Source of the DNA: Alkalihalobacterium sp048323755 | GTDB taxonomy: Bacteria > Bacillota > Bacilli > Bacillales > Bacillaceae_F | Reading direction: 5' to 3' | Length of the DNA stretch: 64,000 nucleotides | NCBI RefSeq assembly: GCF_048323755.1 | Contig: NZ_JBLWFS010000005.1 | Location: forward strand, 62,001-126,000 | Shown: piece by piece, positions 16,618 through 24,898 of the stretch | Position numbering within the stretch: the stretch's first letter is position 1 | Layout: each line of letters begins with the position of its first letter | Program-made: the position numbers and the translations under genes | Notes under the pieces: model-generated | Databases searched by the model: none | Told to the model about the DNA's origin: nothing | What the model saw: the letters and a program-made list of their open reading frames with translations, nothing else

Positions 16618-18792
16618 ATGAACATAATTGAACAATCCCCTATATTCGCACTAGACATCGGGACTCGTTCTGTTGTTGGTCTTCTTTTACGCCAACAAAA
16701 AAATCACTATGAAGTAATTGATGTTATTTCAAAAGAACATAAAGAGCGTGCAATGCTCGATGGTCAAATCCATAATGTCTTATCCGTTTCTGAATTAATT
16801 TTAGAAATCAAAACAATTCTCGAAGAAAAGCACGGAAAGTTAACTAAAGTTTGCGTGGCGGCTGCTGGACGATCGTTAAAAACAAAGCGAGCTAAAATGG
16901 AGTTAAATATTTCAGGAAAAAACTTAGTAAATCAAGATGATATCCTTCACTTAGAATTAAGTGCTGTTCAACAAGCTCAATTTCAACTAGCCAACGACTT
17001 TCAAGATCAAGAAAGCTTTAACTACTACTGTGTGGGCTACTCCGTTCTTGACTATCGATTAGACGGGGAAAAAATCGGCAGTCTCCTCGACCAATCAGGG
17101 CAAACGGCAACGGTTGAAGTGATTGCAACGTTTTTACCGAAAGTCGTTGTTGAGTCTTTAATTGCGGCTCTTCAACGCAGTGGTTTAGAACTAGAGGCTT
17201 TAACGTTAGAACCGATTGCTGCCATTAATGTCCTCATACCACCATCGATGCGCAGGTTAAATGTAGCACTCGTCGATATTGGTGCCGGGACATCCGATAT
17301 TGCTATTACAGATGAAGGAACAGTAACAGCTTACGGAATGGTGCCTTTTGCTGGAGACGAAGTAACAGAAGCGATTAGTGACCACTTTCTACTAGATTTC
17401 CCTGATGCCGAACTCATTAAAAGACAATTATCAGAAAAAGACGAAGTAACTCTTACTGATATTCTCGGCTTTGAAACAACGTACCCTAAAGATGAAGTAA
17501 TTACAGCCATTGAAGGAACGATTAAAGAGTTAGCTAATGCCATTACGGCGCAAATCCTTGAACTCAATGGCAAATCTCCAAAAGCAGTGATGCTCGTTGG
17601 TGGAGGAAGCATGACGCCCTCTCTTACTAAGTATATCGCTCAAGCTTTACAATTACCTGATAATCGTGTGGCCATACGCGGAATTGATGCAATTAAAACA
17701 TTGGCATCCACGGAAGGGATTAAGGAAGGCCCTGAACTAGTGACGCCGATTGGTATTGCGATTGCAGCAAAGGAAAATCCAATTGAATATATTAGTATCA
17801 ATGTGAATGATCGCACGATTCGAGTTTTTGATGTTAAAAAATTAACTGTCGGAGACGGTCTCCTTGCAGCAGGAGTAGGAATATCAAAACTTTACGGAAG
17901 GCCTGGGAGTGCTATGATGATTTATGTAAATGAACAGCTAGTTACAATCCCTGGTTTCCACGGTGAACCGCCGACCATCTTAAAAAATGGTGAAAAAACA
18001 TCCCTTGACGCCACTCTTGGACCAAATGATACGATCACTACTGAAAGAGGGAAAGACGGTGCTCCTGCCTCAGCCAAAGTAGGAGATATTGTGGAAGAAA
18101 TCCCATCACTTCAAATCACGATTAATAACGAAATTAAATCTGTTTCAGCACTCGTTTTGAAAAATGGGAGCCCGACCGACATTGAGGAGTCACTTCACGA
18201 AAGAGACCAACTTGTCATTCAACTGCCAAAGACCGTAAAAGATGTTCTAACCTCTCTTCAATATATAGATGAGCTAACTGCTCTAACTCCGTTCTATGTT
18301 TATGTAGACGAAAAGAAAATCATCGTACCACAAGAACATACAATTATTCTGAATGGGGTTGAGGCAACGATTAACTCATCCATTAAAAATGGGGACACAT
18401 TAGTGATTGATGTTGTAAAGGATCCTTCTCTCCCTACAACAAAAGAGTTGTTAGCGACTTTAAACGTTCTCACTCAACAAACCATTTCTGTTTTATATAA
18501 TGGAAACCCAGTACAACTGACTAAACCTTCTGTTCAAATTACTCGAGAAGGGCAACCGATTGAAGAAGGAGCATCACTTGTACACGGCGAATTTTTATCG
18601 TTATCTAAGGTAGACAACGAACCGTTTATCTTTCAAGATTTATTCCGCTATGTAGATGTGGATATATCTCTGCAGCCTCTTCAACGTGTTTTAGTTGCTA
18701 AAAATGGAAAAGAAGCGTCCTTTAGTGAAGCGATATACAGTGGTGATAAATTGGAAATTCGTTTAGTCCCAATGAATCCTATAGAAAACTAG
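16618..18792 (+). CDS. FtsA-like ATPase with long C-terminal beta-rich extension
   Basis: An actin/Hsp70-fold protein of the FtsA/PilM type. Residues 1-400 hold the phosphate-1 motif ALDIGTRSVVGLLL, phosphate-2 ALVDIGAGTSDIAI (about 218-231) and the adenosine motif AVMLVGGGSMTPSL (about 322-335), with an FtsA 1C-like segment between. Ordinary FtsA is about 420 residues; this protein has 724. The extra 300 residues contain repeated units of the form NG-x(9-12)-hydrophobic-xx-GD-x-hydrophobic (near 454, 513, 577, 627 and 696), reminiscent of ubiquitin-like/beta-grasp modules. There is no membrane helix and no FtsA-type C-terminal membrane-targeting helix. ATG 16618 follows AGAAGGTG. It is monocistronic, divergent from aroA, with no ftsZ nearby. 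Its role (cell division, cell wall or other) is unknown. Confidence 0.8.
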   Translation: MNIIEQSPIFALDIGTRSVVGLLLRQQKNHYEVIDVISKEHKERAMLDGQIHNVLSVSELILEIKTILEEKHGKLTKVCVAAAGRSLKTKRAKMELNISGKNLVNQDDILHLELSAVQQAQFQLANDFQDQESFNYYCVGYSVLDYRLDGEKIGSLLDQSGQTATVEVIATFLPKVVVESLIAALQRSGLELEALTLEPIAAINVLIPPSMRRLNVALVDIGAGTSDIAITDEGTVTAYGMVPFAGDEVTEAISDHFLLDFPDAELIKRQLSEKDEVTLTDILGFETTYPKDEVITAIEGTIKELANAITAQILELNGKSPKAVMLVGGGSMTPSLTKYIAQALQLPDNRVAIRGIDAIKTLASTEGIKEGPELVTPIGIAIAAKENPIEYISINVNDRTIRVFDVKKLTVGDGLLAAGVGISKLYGRPGSAMMIYVNEQLVTIPGFHGEPPTILKNGEKTSLDATLGPNDTITTERGKDGAPASAKVGDIVEEIPSLQITINNEIKSVSALVLKNGSPTDIEESLHERDQLVIQLPKTVKDVLTSLQYIDELTALTPFYVYVDEKKIIVPQEHTIILNGVEATINSSIKNGDTLVIDVVKDPSLPTTKELLATLNVLTQQTISVLYNGNPVQLTKPSVQITREGQPIEEGASLVHGEFLSLSKVDNEPFIFQDLFRYVDVDISLQPLQRVLVAKNGKEASFSEAIYSGDKLEIRLVPMNPIEN

Positions 18793-18797
18793 AGGCC

Positions 18798-18834
18798 AAA
18801 AGAAGTGCAACCGAGGGTTGCACTTCTTTTATTT
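18798..18834 (+). terminator. Terminator of the FtsA-like gene
   Basis: AAAAGAAGTGCAACC / GGTTGCACTTCTTTT is a perfect 15-bp stem with a GAG loop and ends in TTTTATTT. Confidence 0.93.
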
Positions 18835-18839
18835 ATTAA

Positions 18840-18968
18840 CTATGTTAAATAATACTGTTGATATCCGTTGATTTTGGGCTCATCGTGTGAAATGTTAATT
18901 TCACACGCCTTTGAAGAACTGAAAACTTGCAGGAATGAGCCCAAAATCAACAATACTCTTTAACAGCG
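18840..18968. repeat. Palindromic repeat (family with 41847-41911)
   Basis: Outer arms GTTGATTTTGGGCTCAT (18867-18883) and ATGAGCCCAAAATCAAC (18935-18951) pair perfectly over 17 bp. An inner hairpin CGTGTGAAAT / ATTTCACACG lies at 18884-18907. The flanks TATGTTAAATAATACTGTTG and CAATACTCTTTAACA extend the inverted repeat imperfectly. A partial copy lies at 41847-41911. Confidence 0.75.
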
Positions 18969-18976
18969 TTTCTTTA

Positions 18977-19300
18977 TTAAAGCTTCTGCCATTCAGCTTT
19001 TAATGCAGTAGCCGTCACATTCCAGTGGGAGGCATTCCAAACCACTTGACCTTCAGAAAACAATATGGCTTGCGGTGATTCGTGTTTTACTTCAAATTGC
19101 TCTGCAATATCATTGGAAAGCGGTCTTGCTTCTTGTACATTTAAGTAAAAGAATGCCCCCTCCTGTTCTTCTGCAAATTTAGAAAATTCCTTATAAGCTT
19201 CATGACTAACAGGACAAGTCGTACTATTTTTTAGTAAGAATAACTTACTGTGTTCATTTAATAACGCTGTAAACTCATCAGTTGTATTTACTTTCTGCAT
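18977..19300 (-). CDS. ytxJ: Monothiol bacilliredoxin YtxJ
   Basis: Small thioredoxin-fold protein of the bacillithiol system (also called BrxC), which reduces bacillithiolated or oxidised cytosolic proteins. The single active-site Cys is in TTCPVSHEAY (about residue 29), the TCPxS signature; SPQAILFSEGQVVW forms the cis-Pro region. 107 residues, the expected size. ATG 19300 follows AGGAGA. Third gene of ytxGHJ, 15 bases after ytxH, so it shares the SigmaB-type promoter upstream of ytxG. Confidence 0.92.
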   Translation of the reverse strand: MQKVNTTDEFTALLNEHSKLFLLKNSTTCPVSHEAYKEFSKFAEEQEGAFFYLNVQEARPLSNDIAEQFEVKHESPQAILFSEGQVVWNASHWNVTATALKAEWQKL

Positions 19301-19315
19301 CTTTAATTTCTCCTT

Positions 19316-19783
19316 TTATGCTTGCTCTACTGCATCTTTACGCTTTTCTGTTTCCTCTGTAATCGTATCGTGCAAGTTGCTGACTTCTTGTTGAATACTT
19401 TCTTTTAAGTTTTCCGCACTATCTTCAACTTGATCAGTAACGTCTGCTACTAAATCTTCTGCAGAGCTTTGGGCATCTGCTACATCACTTTTAATATTCT
19501 TTGTAACTTCTTTCACTTTATCCACTACTTGAGAAGATTGTTCTGTAACTGTTTTTGCAAGATTAGAGGACTTTTCTTTTGCAAGTGTTGCCCACTCATT
19601 GCTTCTCTCATAGGCAGTATTTGTAAATTTAGTCGTTTTGTCTTTAGCCATTTGAGCTTGTTCATTAATATTACTTCTAAGCTCTTTCCCCGATTTAGGT
19701 GCTAAAAGAAGTGCTGCAGAAGCACCTACAATTCCCCCAATTAATGAACCAATTAAAAAGTCTTTTGTATTCATGTCTCCCAT
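19316..19783 (-). CDS. ytxH: YtxH family general-stress protein
   Basis: Residues 8-28 form a glycine-rich membrane segment (LIGSLIGGIVGASAALLLAP) followed by SGKELR, the signature of the YtxH domain. The remaining 125 residues are a long charged helix/coiled coil with repeated Lys/Glu/Ser. The exact role is unknown; in B. subtilis it is stress-induced together with ytxG and ytxJ. ATG 19783 is favoured over ATG 19774 by GGAGGA spaced 7 bases upstream. 155 residues. Confidence 0.9.
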   Translation of the reverse strand: MGDMNTKDFLIGSLIGGIVGASAALLLAPKSGKELRSNINEQAQMAKDKTTKFTNTAYERSNEWATLAKEKSSNLAKTVTEQSSQVVDKVKEVTKNIKSDVADAQSSAEDLVADVTDQVEDSAENLKESIQQEVSNLHDTITEETEKRKDAVEQA

Positions 19784-19798
19784 ATCAAATTCCTCCTT

Positions 19799-20233
19799 TT
19801 ATGAATTAACATCGTTTGGATGGTGTTGCTTCTTTTCTTTCCATTTCGAATATAAATCAATAGCAGCATTACCCCATTGAACAACTTGAGCAACTTGTGC
19901 AGATTGCTGCTCTGACTGCCTTGCTACTTCGTTTGAAACCCTCTTTAATGAATTGTTTACCGTCTGCACGGACTCACCAAGATCTTTAATCGAGTCAAAC
20001 ATCGTATTAAGAGACTGAGACTTTACATGAATGTCATCAGCAAGACGATTCGTCTTCTGAAGCAAATGTTCTGTCTCTCTCGTAACTCCCTGTAATTGCT
20101 TTTCTAGACTACTAACAGTATCTGCTACATTATTTAATGTTTTCGTTGCTGACTTTAAGGTTTGAACAAGATAAAGAACTAAAATTAGAAATGCTAATGC
20201 TACAACTGCTACACTTATGTATACGATAATCAT
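19799..20233 (-). CDS. ytxG: YtxG, DUF948 membrane-anchored coiled-coil protein
   Basis: One N-terminal membrane helix (residues 3-25, VYISVAVVALAFLILVLYLV) precedes about 85 residues of predicted coiled coil and a short basic tail. This is the DUF948 layout. Biochemical function is unknown. First gene of the ytxGHJ operon; GGGAGGTGG lies 12 bases before ATG 20233. A SigmaB-type promoter is visible 32 bases upstream, agreeing with general-stress control in B. subtilis. Confidence 0.92.
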   Translation of the reverse strand: MIIVYISVAVVALAFLILVLYLVQTLKSATKTLNNVADTVSSLEKQLQGVTRETEHLLQKTNRLADDIHVKSQSLNTMFDSIKDLGESVQTVNNSLKRVSNEVARQSEQQSAQVAQVVQWGNAAIDLYSKWKEKKQHHPNDVNS

Positions 20234-20264
20234 GTTTATTCGCCACCTCCCTACATCATGCTAT

Positions 20265-20290
20265 TTACCCACATAGAAGCTTTTTTAAAC
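20265..20290 (-). promoter_or_regulatory. SigmaB-type promoter of ytxGHJ
   Basis: On the minus strand GTTTAA (20290-20285), a 14-base spacer and GGGTAA (20270-20265) match the SigmaB consensus GTTTAA-N13-15-GGGWAW. The -10 lies 31 bases before the ytxG start. Confidence 0.8.
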
Positions 20291-20464
20291 GGAGACTTGG
20301 TAAGAACTTCTACAAATATTGTAATAATCCTTCATTTATTTAGCTATTTTCTAATAAAAAATGTGTCAATCCTACTAACAATGAGTCCATAATCAATCGA
20401 TGTGTAGTTAAGGTTCTTCAGCTATAAAGTTATGCATACAACCATCTATTTTGCATAAGTATCA

Positions 20465-20493
20465 TTTACTATTGATGAAACGACTGCTATTAT
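20465..20493 (+). promoter_or_regulatory. Probable SigmaA promoter of the M29 aminopeptidase gene
   Basis: TTTACT, 17 bases, TATTAT, about 54 bases before the ATG at 20547. Confidence 0.5.
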
Positions 20494-20546
20494 ATTAGCT
20501 ATTAAACGTTTACAATTAGAATATCAAACTTAGGAGGAATACAACT

Positions 20547-21662
20547 ATGCGAGATCCAAGAATTACGACATTAGCGAAAAATCTAATTAATTACTCGGTT
20601 CGTCTTCAAAAAGGCGAAAAAATATTAATAGAAAATTTCGGTCTACAAAAAGAACTAGTTAATGCTCTCGTTCAAGAAGCTTATGCTGCTGGAGGCTTAC
20701 CTTTCGTTACATTAAAAGAGCATCAAGTAGATCGTGCCCTATTAATGCATGCGACTGAAGAACAACAGTCTCTTACAGCTCAATTTGAAGCAAACGTTAT
20801 GAAGGAGATGGATGCTTATATTGGATTACGTGCAGGGAATAACATTTCAGAGCTAAGTGATGTTCCTTCTGATAAAATGGCATTACATAGTAAAACCGTA
20901 GGAACCAAAGTTCACCGTGAAATTCGTGTTCCTAAAACGAAGTGGTGTGTACTGCGTTACCCTTCTTCATCAATGGCTCAATTGGCTAATATGAGTACGG
21001 AAAACTTTGAGGATTTTTACTTTGATGTTTGTAACTTAGATTACGGTAAAATGGACAAAGCGATGGACGCTCTTGTAGAGTTAATGAACAAAACGGATAA
21101 AGTTCAAATCAAAGGACCAGGAACAGATTTAACTTTCTCGATTAAAGATATTCCTGCTGTAAAATGTGCTGGGAATATGAACATCCCTGATGGCGAAGTT
21201 TATACGGCACCTGTTCGAGATTCCATCAATGGTACAATCTCTTATAACACACCTTCTCCTTATCAAAGTTTTACGTTTGAAAATGTTCAATTTACATTTA
21301 AAGATGGAAAAATCATCGAGGCCACTTCAAATGATACAGACAGAATTAACAAAATTCTTGATACAGATGAAGGCGCTCGTTACGTAGGGGAATTCGCGAT
21401 TGGAGTTAACCCATTCATTCAACATCCAATGAAAGATATCCTTTTCGATGAGAAAATTGATGGAAGTTTCCACTTTACACCTGGGCAATGTTATGACGAT
21501 GCATTTAATGATAATCACTCAGCTGTCCACTGGGATTTAGTTATGATCCAACGTCCTGAATATGGCGGTGGTGAAATTTACTTTGATGATGTACTCATCC
21601 GGAAAGATGGCCGATTTGTCATTCCAGAATTAGAGTCACTAAATCCAGAAAATCTTAAATAA
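20547..21662 (+). CDS. M29 family metallo-aminopeptidase
   Basis: Cytoplasmic two-metal aminopeptidase that removes N-terminal residues from peptides. The 371-residue length is that of the shorter AmpS-like group common in bacilli (AmpS itself is about 410). Probable metal ligands: Glu in NIPDGEVYTAPV, Glu in GARYVGEFAIGVN, and the His/Asp in DNHSAVHWDLV. No signal peptide. ATG 20547 follows AGGAGG. It is convergent with murC, with a hairpin between. Confidence 0.88.
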   Translation: MRDPRITTLAKNLINYSVRLQKGEKILIENFGLQKELVNALVQEAYAAGGLPFVTLKEHQVDRALLMHATEEQQSLTAQFEANVMKEMDAYIGLRAGNNISELSDVPSDKMALHSKTVGTKVHREIRVPKTKWCVLRYPSSSMAQLANMSTENFEDFYFDVCNLDYGKMDKAMDALVELMNKTDKVQIKGPGTDLTFSIKDIPAVKCAGNMNIPDGEVYTAPVRDSINGTISYNTPSPYQSFTFENVQFTFKDGKIIEATSNDTDRINKILDTDEGARYVGEFAIGVNPFIQHPMKDILFDEKIDGSFHFTPGQCYDDAFNDNHSAVHWDLVMIQRPEYGGGEIYFDDVLIRKDGRFVIPELESLNPENLK

Positions 21663-21667
21663 ATGTT

Positions 21668-21716
21668 TAAAGCAGGAGCTGATTTAACTTAAATTAACTC
21701 CTGCTTTACTTTTTGA
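21668..21716. terminator. Hairpin between the aminopeptidase gene and murC
   Basis: TAAAGCAGGAG / CTCCTGCTTTA pairs perfectly around an A/T-rich inner stem, followed on the plus strand by CTTTTTG. It probably serves both convergent genes. Confidence 0.75.
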
Positions 21717-21718
21717 AT

Positions 21719-23017
21719 TTATTTGATTTCATCTTCATAAGCTTTTTGAAACTTTTGGATGTCACCCGCACCCATAAATAATAGTACACCATTTTCGTGC
21801 CTTTTCAGTTTCTCAACTTCCGCTTCACCAATAACTTCACTATTAGGAATTAATTCCTTAAGGTCATTAATCGTTAAACTTCCTTTATCTTCACGAGCCG
21901 AACCAAAAATATCGCATAAGTAAACCTTATCAGCTTCATTAAGGCTATCAGCAAACTCATTTAAGAATGCTTTTGTCCGAGTAAACGTATGGGGTTGGAA
22001 TACAGCAACGATTTCCTTTTCCTCATACTTTCTCCTAGATGCATCAATTGTAGCTGTAATCTCAGTCGGGTGATGAGCATAATCATCAATTAACACTTGG
22101 TTATTATAAAATGTTTCGCTGAATCTACGCTTCACTCCTTGAAACGTTGCTAGGTGATCAATGAGAACATCTACTGGTACATTTTCATAATGACATAAAG
22201 CAATAACAGCTAAAGCATTTAATACATTATGCTTCCCATAACCTGGAATCGTAAATGTTCCATAAATGTTATTTCTTACAAAAACATCGAATGAAAGACC
22301 TGATTCTGTGACTTGGATATTACGGCCTTGGAAATCATTATGTTCTCCAAATCCGTAAAATACGATAGGAACATTGGCATGAGTTTCTTGTAAATATGGA
22401 TCATCACCACAAGCCACTATCGCTTTATTCACTTGCATGGCCATTTCTTGAAATGCCGCACAAACATCTTCGACATCCTTAAAGTAATCCGGATGGTCAA
22501 AATCGATATTCGTCATAATACAGTAATCCGGCGTATAGTTTAGAAAATGTCTGCGATACTCACAGGCCTCAAACACAAAGTATTTACTATCTTGAGCACC
22601 TTTTCCAGTACCGTCACCAATTAAAAAAGAGGTAGGATAGGCCTCTCCAAGAACATGAGCTAATAGCCCAGTCGTCGACGTTTTTCCATGCGCACCAGTA
22701 ACAGCAATATTTGTAAATTTCTTAATAAATTCGCCTAAAAACGTAGGATATGGATATACGTCAAGTCCCATCTCCTTGGCACGTTGAATTTCAACATGAT
22801 CATCTTTGTAGGCTGCTGATGCAATAATGACCTGATTGTCCTCGATATTCTCAGCATTGAAAGGTAATATCTTAATACCTTTGTCTTCTAAAGGTTTTTG
22901 TGTAAAAAACTCTTTATCTACATCTGAACCTTGCACCGTATAATTCATATCATGCATGACTTGCGCCAATGCACTCATTCCCGACCCTTTAATTCCGATA
23001 AAATGGTAAACAGTCAT
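21719..23017 (-). CDS. murC: UDP-N-acetylmuramate-L-alanine ligase
   Basis: It adds L-Ala to UDP-MurNAc, the first peptide step of peptidoglycan precursor synthesis. The N-terminal Rossmann domain has IGIKGSGMSALAQ, the central ATP-binding domain TGAHGKTSTTGLLAHV, and the C-terminal domain IDDYAHHPTEI and FQPHTFTRT. ATG 23017 follows TTGGAGG and gives 432 residues, as in B. subtilis; the frame is open for 26 more codons upstream but without a binding site. A nicotinate phosphoribosyltransferase gene separates it from sftA, unlike in B. subtilis. Confidence 0.96.
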   Translation of the reverse strand: MTVYHFIGIKGSGMSALAQVMHDMNYTVQGSDVDKEFFTQKPLEDKGIKILPFNAENIEDNQVIIASAAYKDDHVEIQRAKEMGLDVYPYPTFLGEFIKKFTNIAVTGAHGKTSTTGLLAHVLGEAYPTSFLIGDGTGKGAQDSKYFVFEACEYRRHFLNYTPDYCIMTNIDFDHPDYFKDVEDVCAAFQEMAMQVNKAIVACGDDPYLQETHANVPIVFYGFGEHNDFQGRNIQVTESGLSFDVFVRNNIYGTFTIPGYGKHNVLNALAVIALCHYENVPVDVLIDHLATFQGVKRRFSETFYNNQVLIDDYAHHPTEITATIDASRRKYEEKEIVAVFQPHTFTRTKAFLNEFADSLNEADKVYLCDIFGSAREDKGSLTINDLKELIPNSEVIGEAEVEKLKRHENGVLLFMGAGDIQKFQKAYEDEIK

Positions 23018-23250
23018 TGACTGAACCTCCAAATAAATGATATATCTTCTCCAGTAAAAAGCGCTCTTACTACTTATGTATGAAAATTCCGCCAAATTGG
23101 GGAATAAATATTTTCAATTAGGATACGCCATACAAAGATTTATTATAACAGAAACAATGGTTTAGAAAAACAACAAATGAACAGACACATAAAAAATAGG
23201 TAAAAGACCACATTTCTTTTCCCACAAAAAAATATATGCCTCTTTTTTTA

Positions 23251-23282
23251 GAAAAGACCTGTCACTTTCGACAGGTCTTTTC
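23251..23282 (-). terminator. Terminator of the nicotinate phosphoribosyltransferase gene
   Basis: AAAAGACCTGTC / GACAGGTCTTTT is a perfect 12-bp stem with a six-base loop; the minus-strand tail is TTTTCTAAA. The other bases between murC and this gene (23018-23335) show no further feature. Confidence 0.75.
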
Positions 23283-23335
23283 AGACACGGAAACCTTCGT
23301 CAGCGATGACAGCAAATGTTCCGAGTAAATTTTTA

Positions 23336-24433
23336 CTATTCTACAAGTTCAAGGTTAGGATTTTCTCGGTATCTTCTACCTGCTTTTGCTTCATCTTTTC
23401 CGTTAAGGATGACGTTATCACCAGTAAAACCGATGTTTATTTTCAATAAGCTACTCCCGACGCCATAAATATCAACTGGTACATTTAAATCTTCGTATTC
23501 TGCGATGCGTTGAGCAGTAAATCCACCAGTAGCAATAATATTTACATGGTTAAATCCTTCTTCATCTAGTGCTTGACGAAGAGCAAAAATGAGTTCCGGA
23601 TTGGCTCCTCGCGGGTCAAAAGAACCCATCACTTTGGGGTTGCGACAAAAGTACTGATCAACCATCGTTCGAGAGGTGTCAACACGAACCCCTTTTAATT
23701 CCTCACCAAACTCTCTCGCTACTCGTAGTGCATCTGTAATTACGTCATTGTTATAATCAACAAGTGCCATTAAATCATCTTCTGGAAAAGTATCTTTATA
23801 GGCATGAGTTGCAGCAACTACGTCCCCTTCAAAAAGTTGAATTAATGCATGTGGCATCGTACCCATCCCTTTTTTACCCCACCATTCATGCATCGCATGC
23901 GTCGCCTGAGCCTTCGATCCACCAATATACGCAGCATAACCATCCCCAGATTGTTGGGTAAAATGATCATCACGATCTCCCATGAAAATAACTGGTTTTT
24001 GGCGGCCAGATTTTCTAGCTGATTTTACGACATTATAGACGTTAGTTGCTACTGACGTTCTACGTGCAAAGATTCCATCGATAATTCCCTCTAAGTATCC
24101 AAAGTATTGGTAAGGACCTTTAATTGTTAATACCGTTTCAAACGGTTTGATTTTATCTCCATCTTTAAGAGAGTAAATTTCGAGGCTATCAGGATCTTTT
24201 GCAAAAGTCTTGATTAATGCAATTACCTCATCCGTCCCGCATAGTACGGCATTGGTTTTTTGAAAAAACTGCATCGTAACTATATTATTCGGTTTATGTT
24301 TTTGGACAATTTCACGAGTTTTTAAGAAATAGACGGCAGAAAACCAGCCTTCTCTTACACGCTCATCAAATTTAAAAGTTTTGTTGGTTAGTCGTTTGAT
24401 TTTCCCTTGTAACTTGAGTTCGATTTCTTTCAT
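23336..24433 (-). CDS. Nicotinate phosphoribosyltransferase (short form)
   Basis: It converts nicotinate and PRPP to nicotinate mononucleotide in the NAD salvage pathway. Motifs of the family: GDRDDHFTQQSGDGYAAYIG, GTMPHALIQLFEGD with the catalytic-His region, VRVDTSRTM, and IIATGGFTAQRI near the C-terminus. At 365 residues it is of the compact type, shorter than the 480-residue PncB of B. subtilis. ATG 24433 follows AGGAGA. It stands alone, between murC and sftA, with its own terminator. Confidence 0.9.
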   Translation of the reverse strand: MKEIELKLQGKIKRLTNKTFKFDERVREGWFSAVYFLKTREIVQKHKPNNIVTMQFFQKTNAVLCGTDEVIALIKTFAKDPDSLEIYSLKDGDKIKPFETVLTIKGPYQYFGYLEGIIDGIFARRTSVATNVYNVVKSARKSGRQKPVIFMGDRDDHFTQQSGDGYAAYIGGSKAQATHAMHEWWGKKGMGTMPHALIQLFEGDVVAATHAYKDTFPEDDLMALVDYNNDVITDALRVAREFGEELKGVRVDTSRTMVDQYFCRNPKVMGSFDPRGANPELIFALRQALDEEGFNHVNIIATGGFTAQRIAEYEDLNVPVDIYGVGSSLLKINIGFTGDNVILNGKDEAKAGRRYRENPNLELVE

Positions 24434-24625
24434 TCCTAGTCTCCTTGGATCTTTCCTGTAAAAAGCATTTATAGATAAACTTCCCTAGATTAAAGGATCT
24501 CATCCGTACAGGACTGTATTTTCTTTAGTTACAACTCCTAGAATTTTATCGCAGCCGACATCCTATTGGTAGAGAACATCTGCTCACTTAAATTTGATAG
24601 GACTGCATTTTTACATTCTGCATTT

Positions 24626-24758
24626 AGCGGACACACAGGCCGTTATTTCAGCGAAAAATACAATTTTACACAAATTAGCGGACTCAGAAGACGTTATTTA
24701 CTAATATTCATGCTGTTTTTTAATGATTTTAGCTAAATAGGAGCCTCTGAGTCCGTTA
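24626..24758. repeat. GCGGACTCAGA-type repeat cluster
   Basis: Two direct units (AGCGGACACACAGGCCGTTA at 24626, AGCGGACTCAGAAGACGTTA at 24677) and one inverted unit (TAGGAGCCTCTGAGTCCGTT near 24738) make an imperfect palindrome. The same family occurs at 48617-48801. The 465-base gap 24434-24898 holds nothing else recognisable. Confidence 0.7.
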
Positions 24759-24898
24759 AACATAGAAAACAACTATTCATCTATTCCTTTGACTACAAGT
24801 TATAGTGTTATCTTATCTAGAAGGGTACGCTCTATTCGTCGCTAAACAAGTGCTTCCACTTTTCTTATCATATAAAACCTGTTGAGGCATGACAACTT

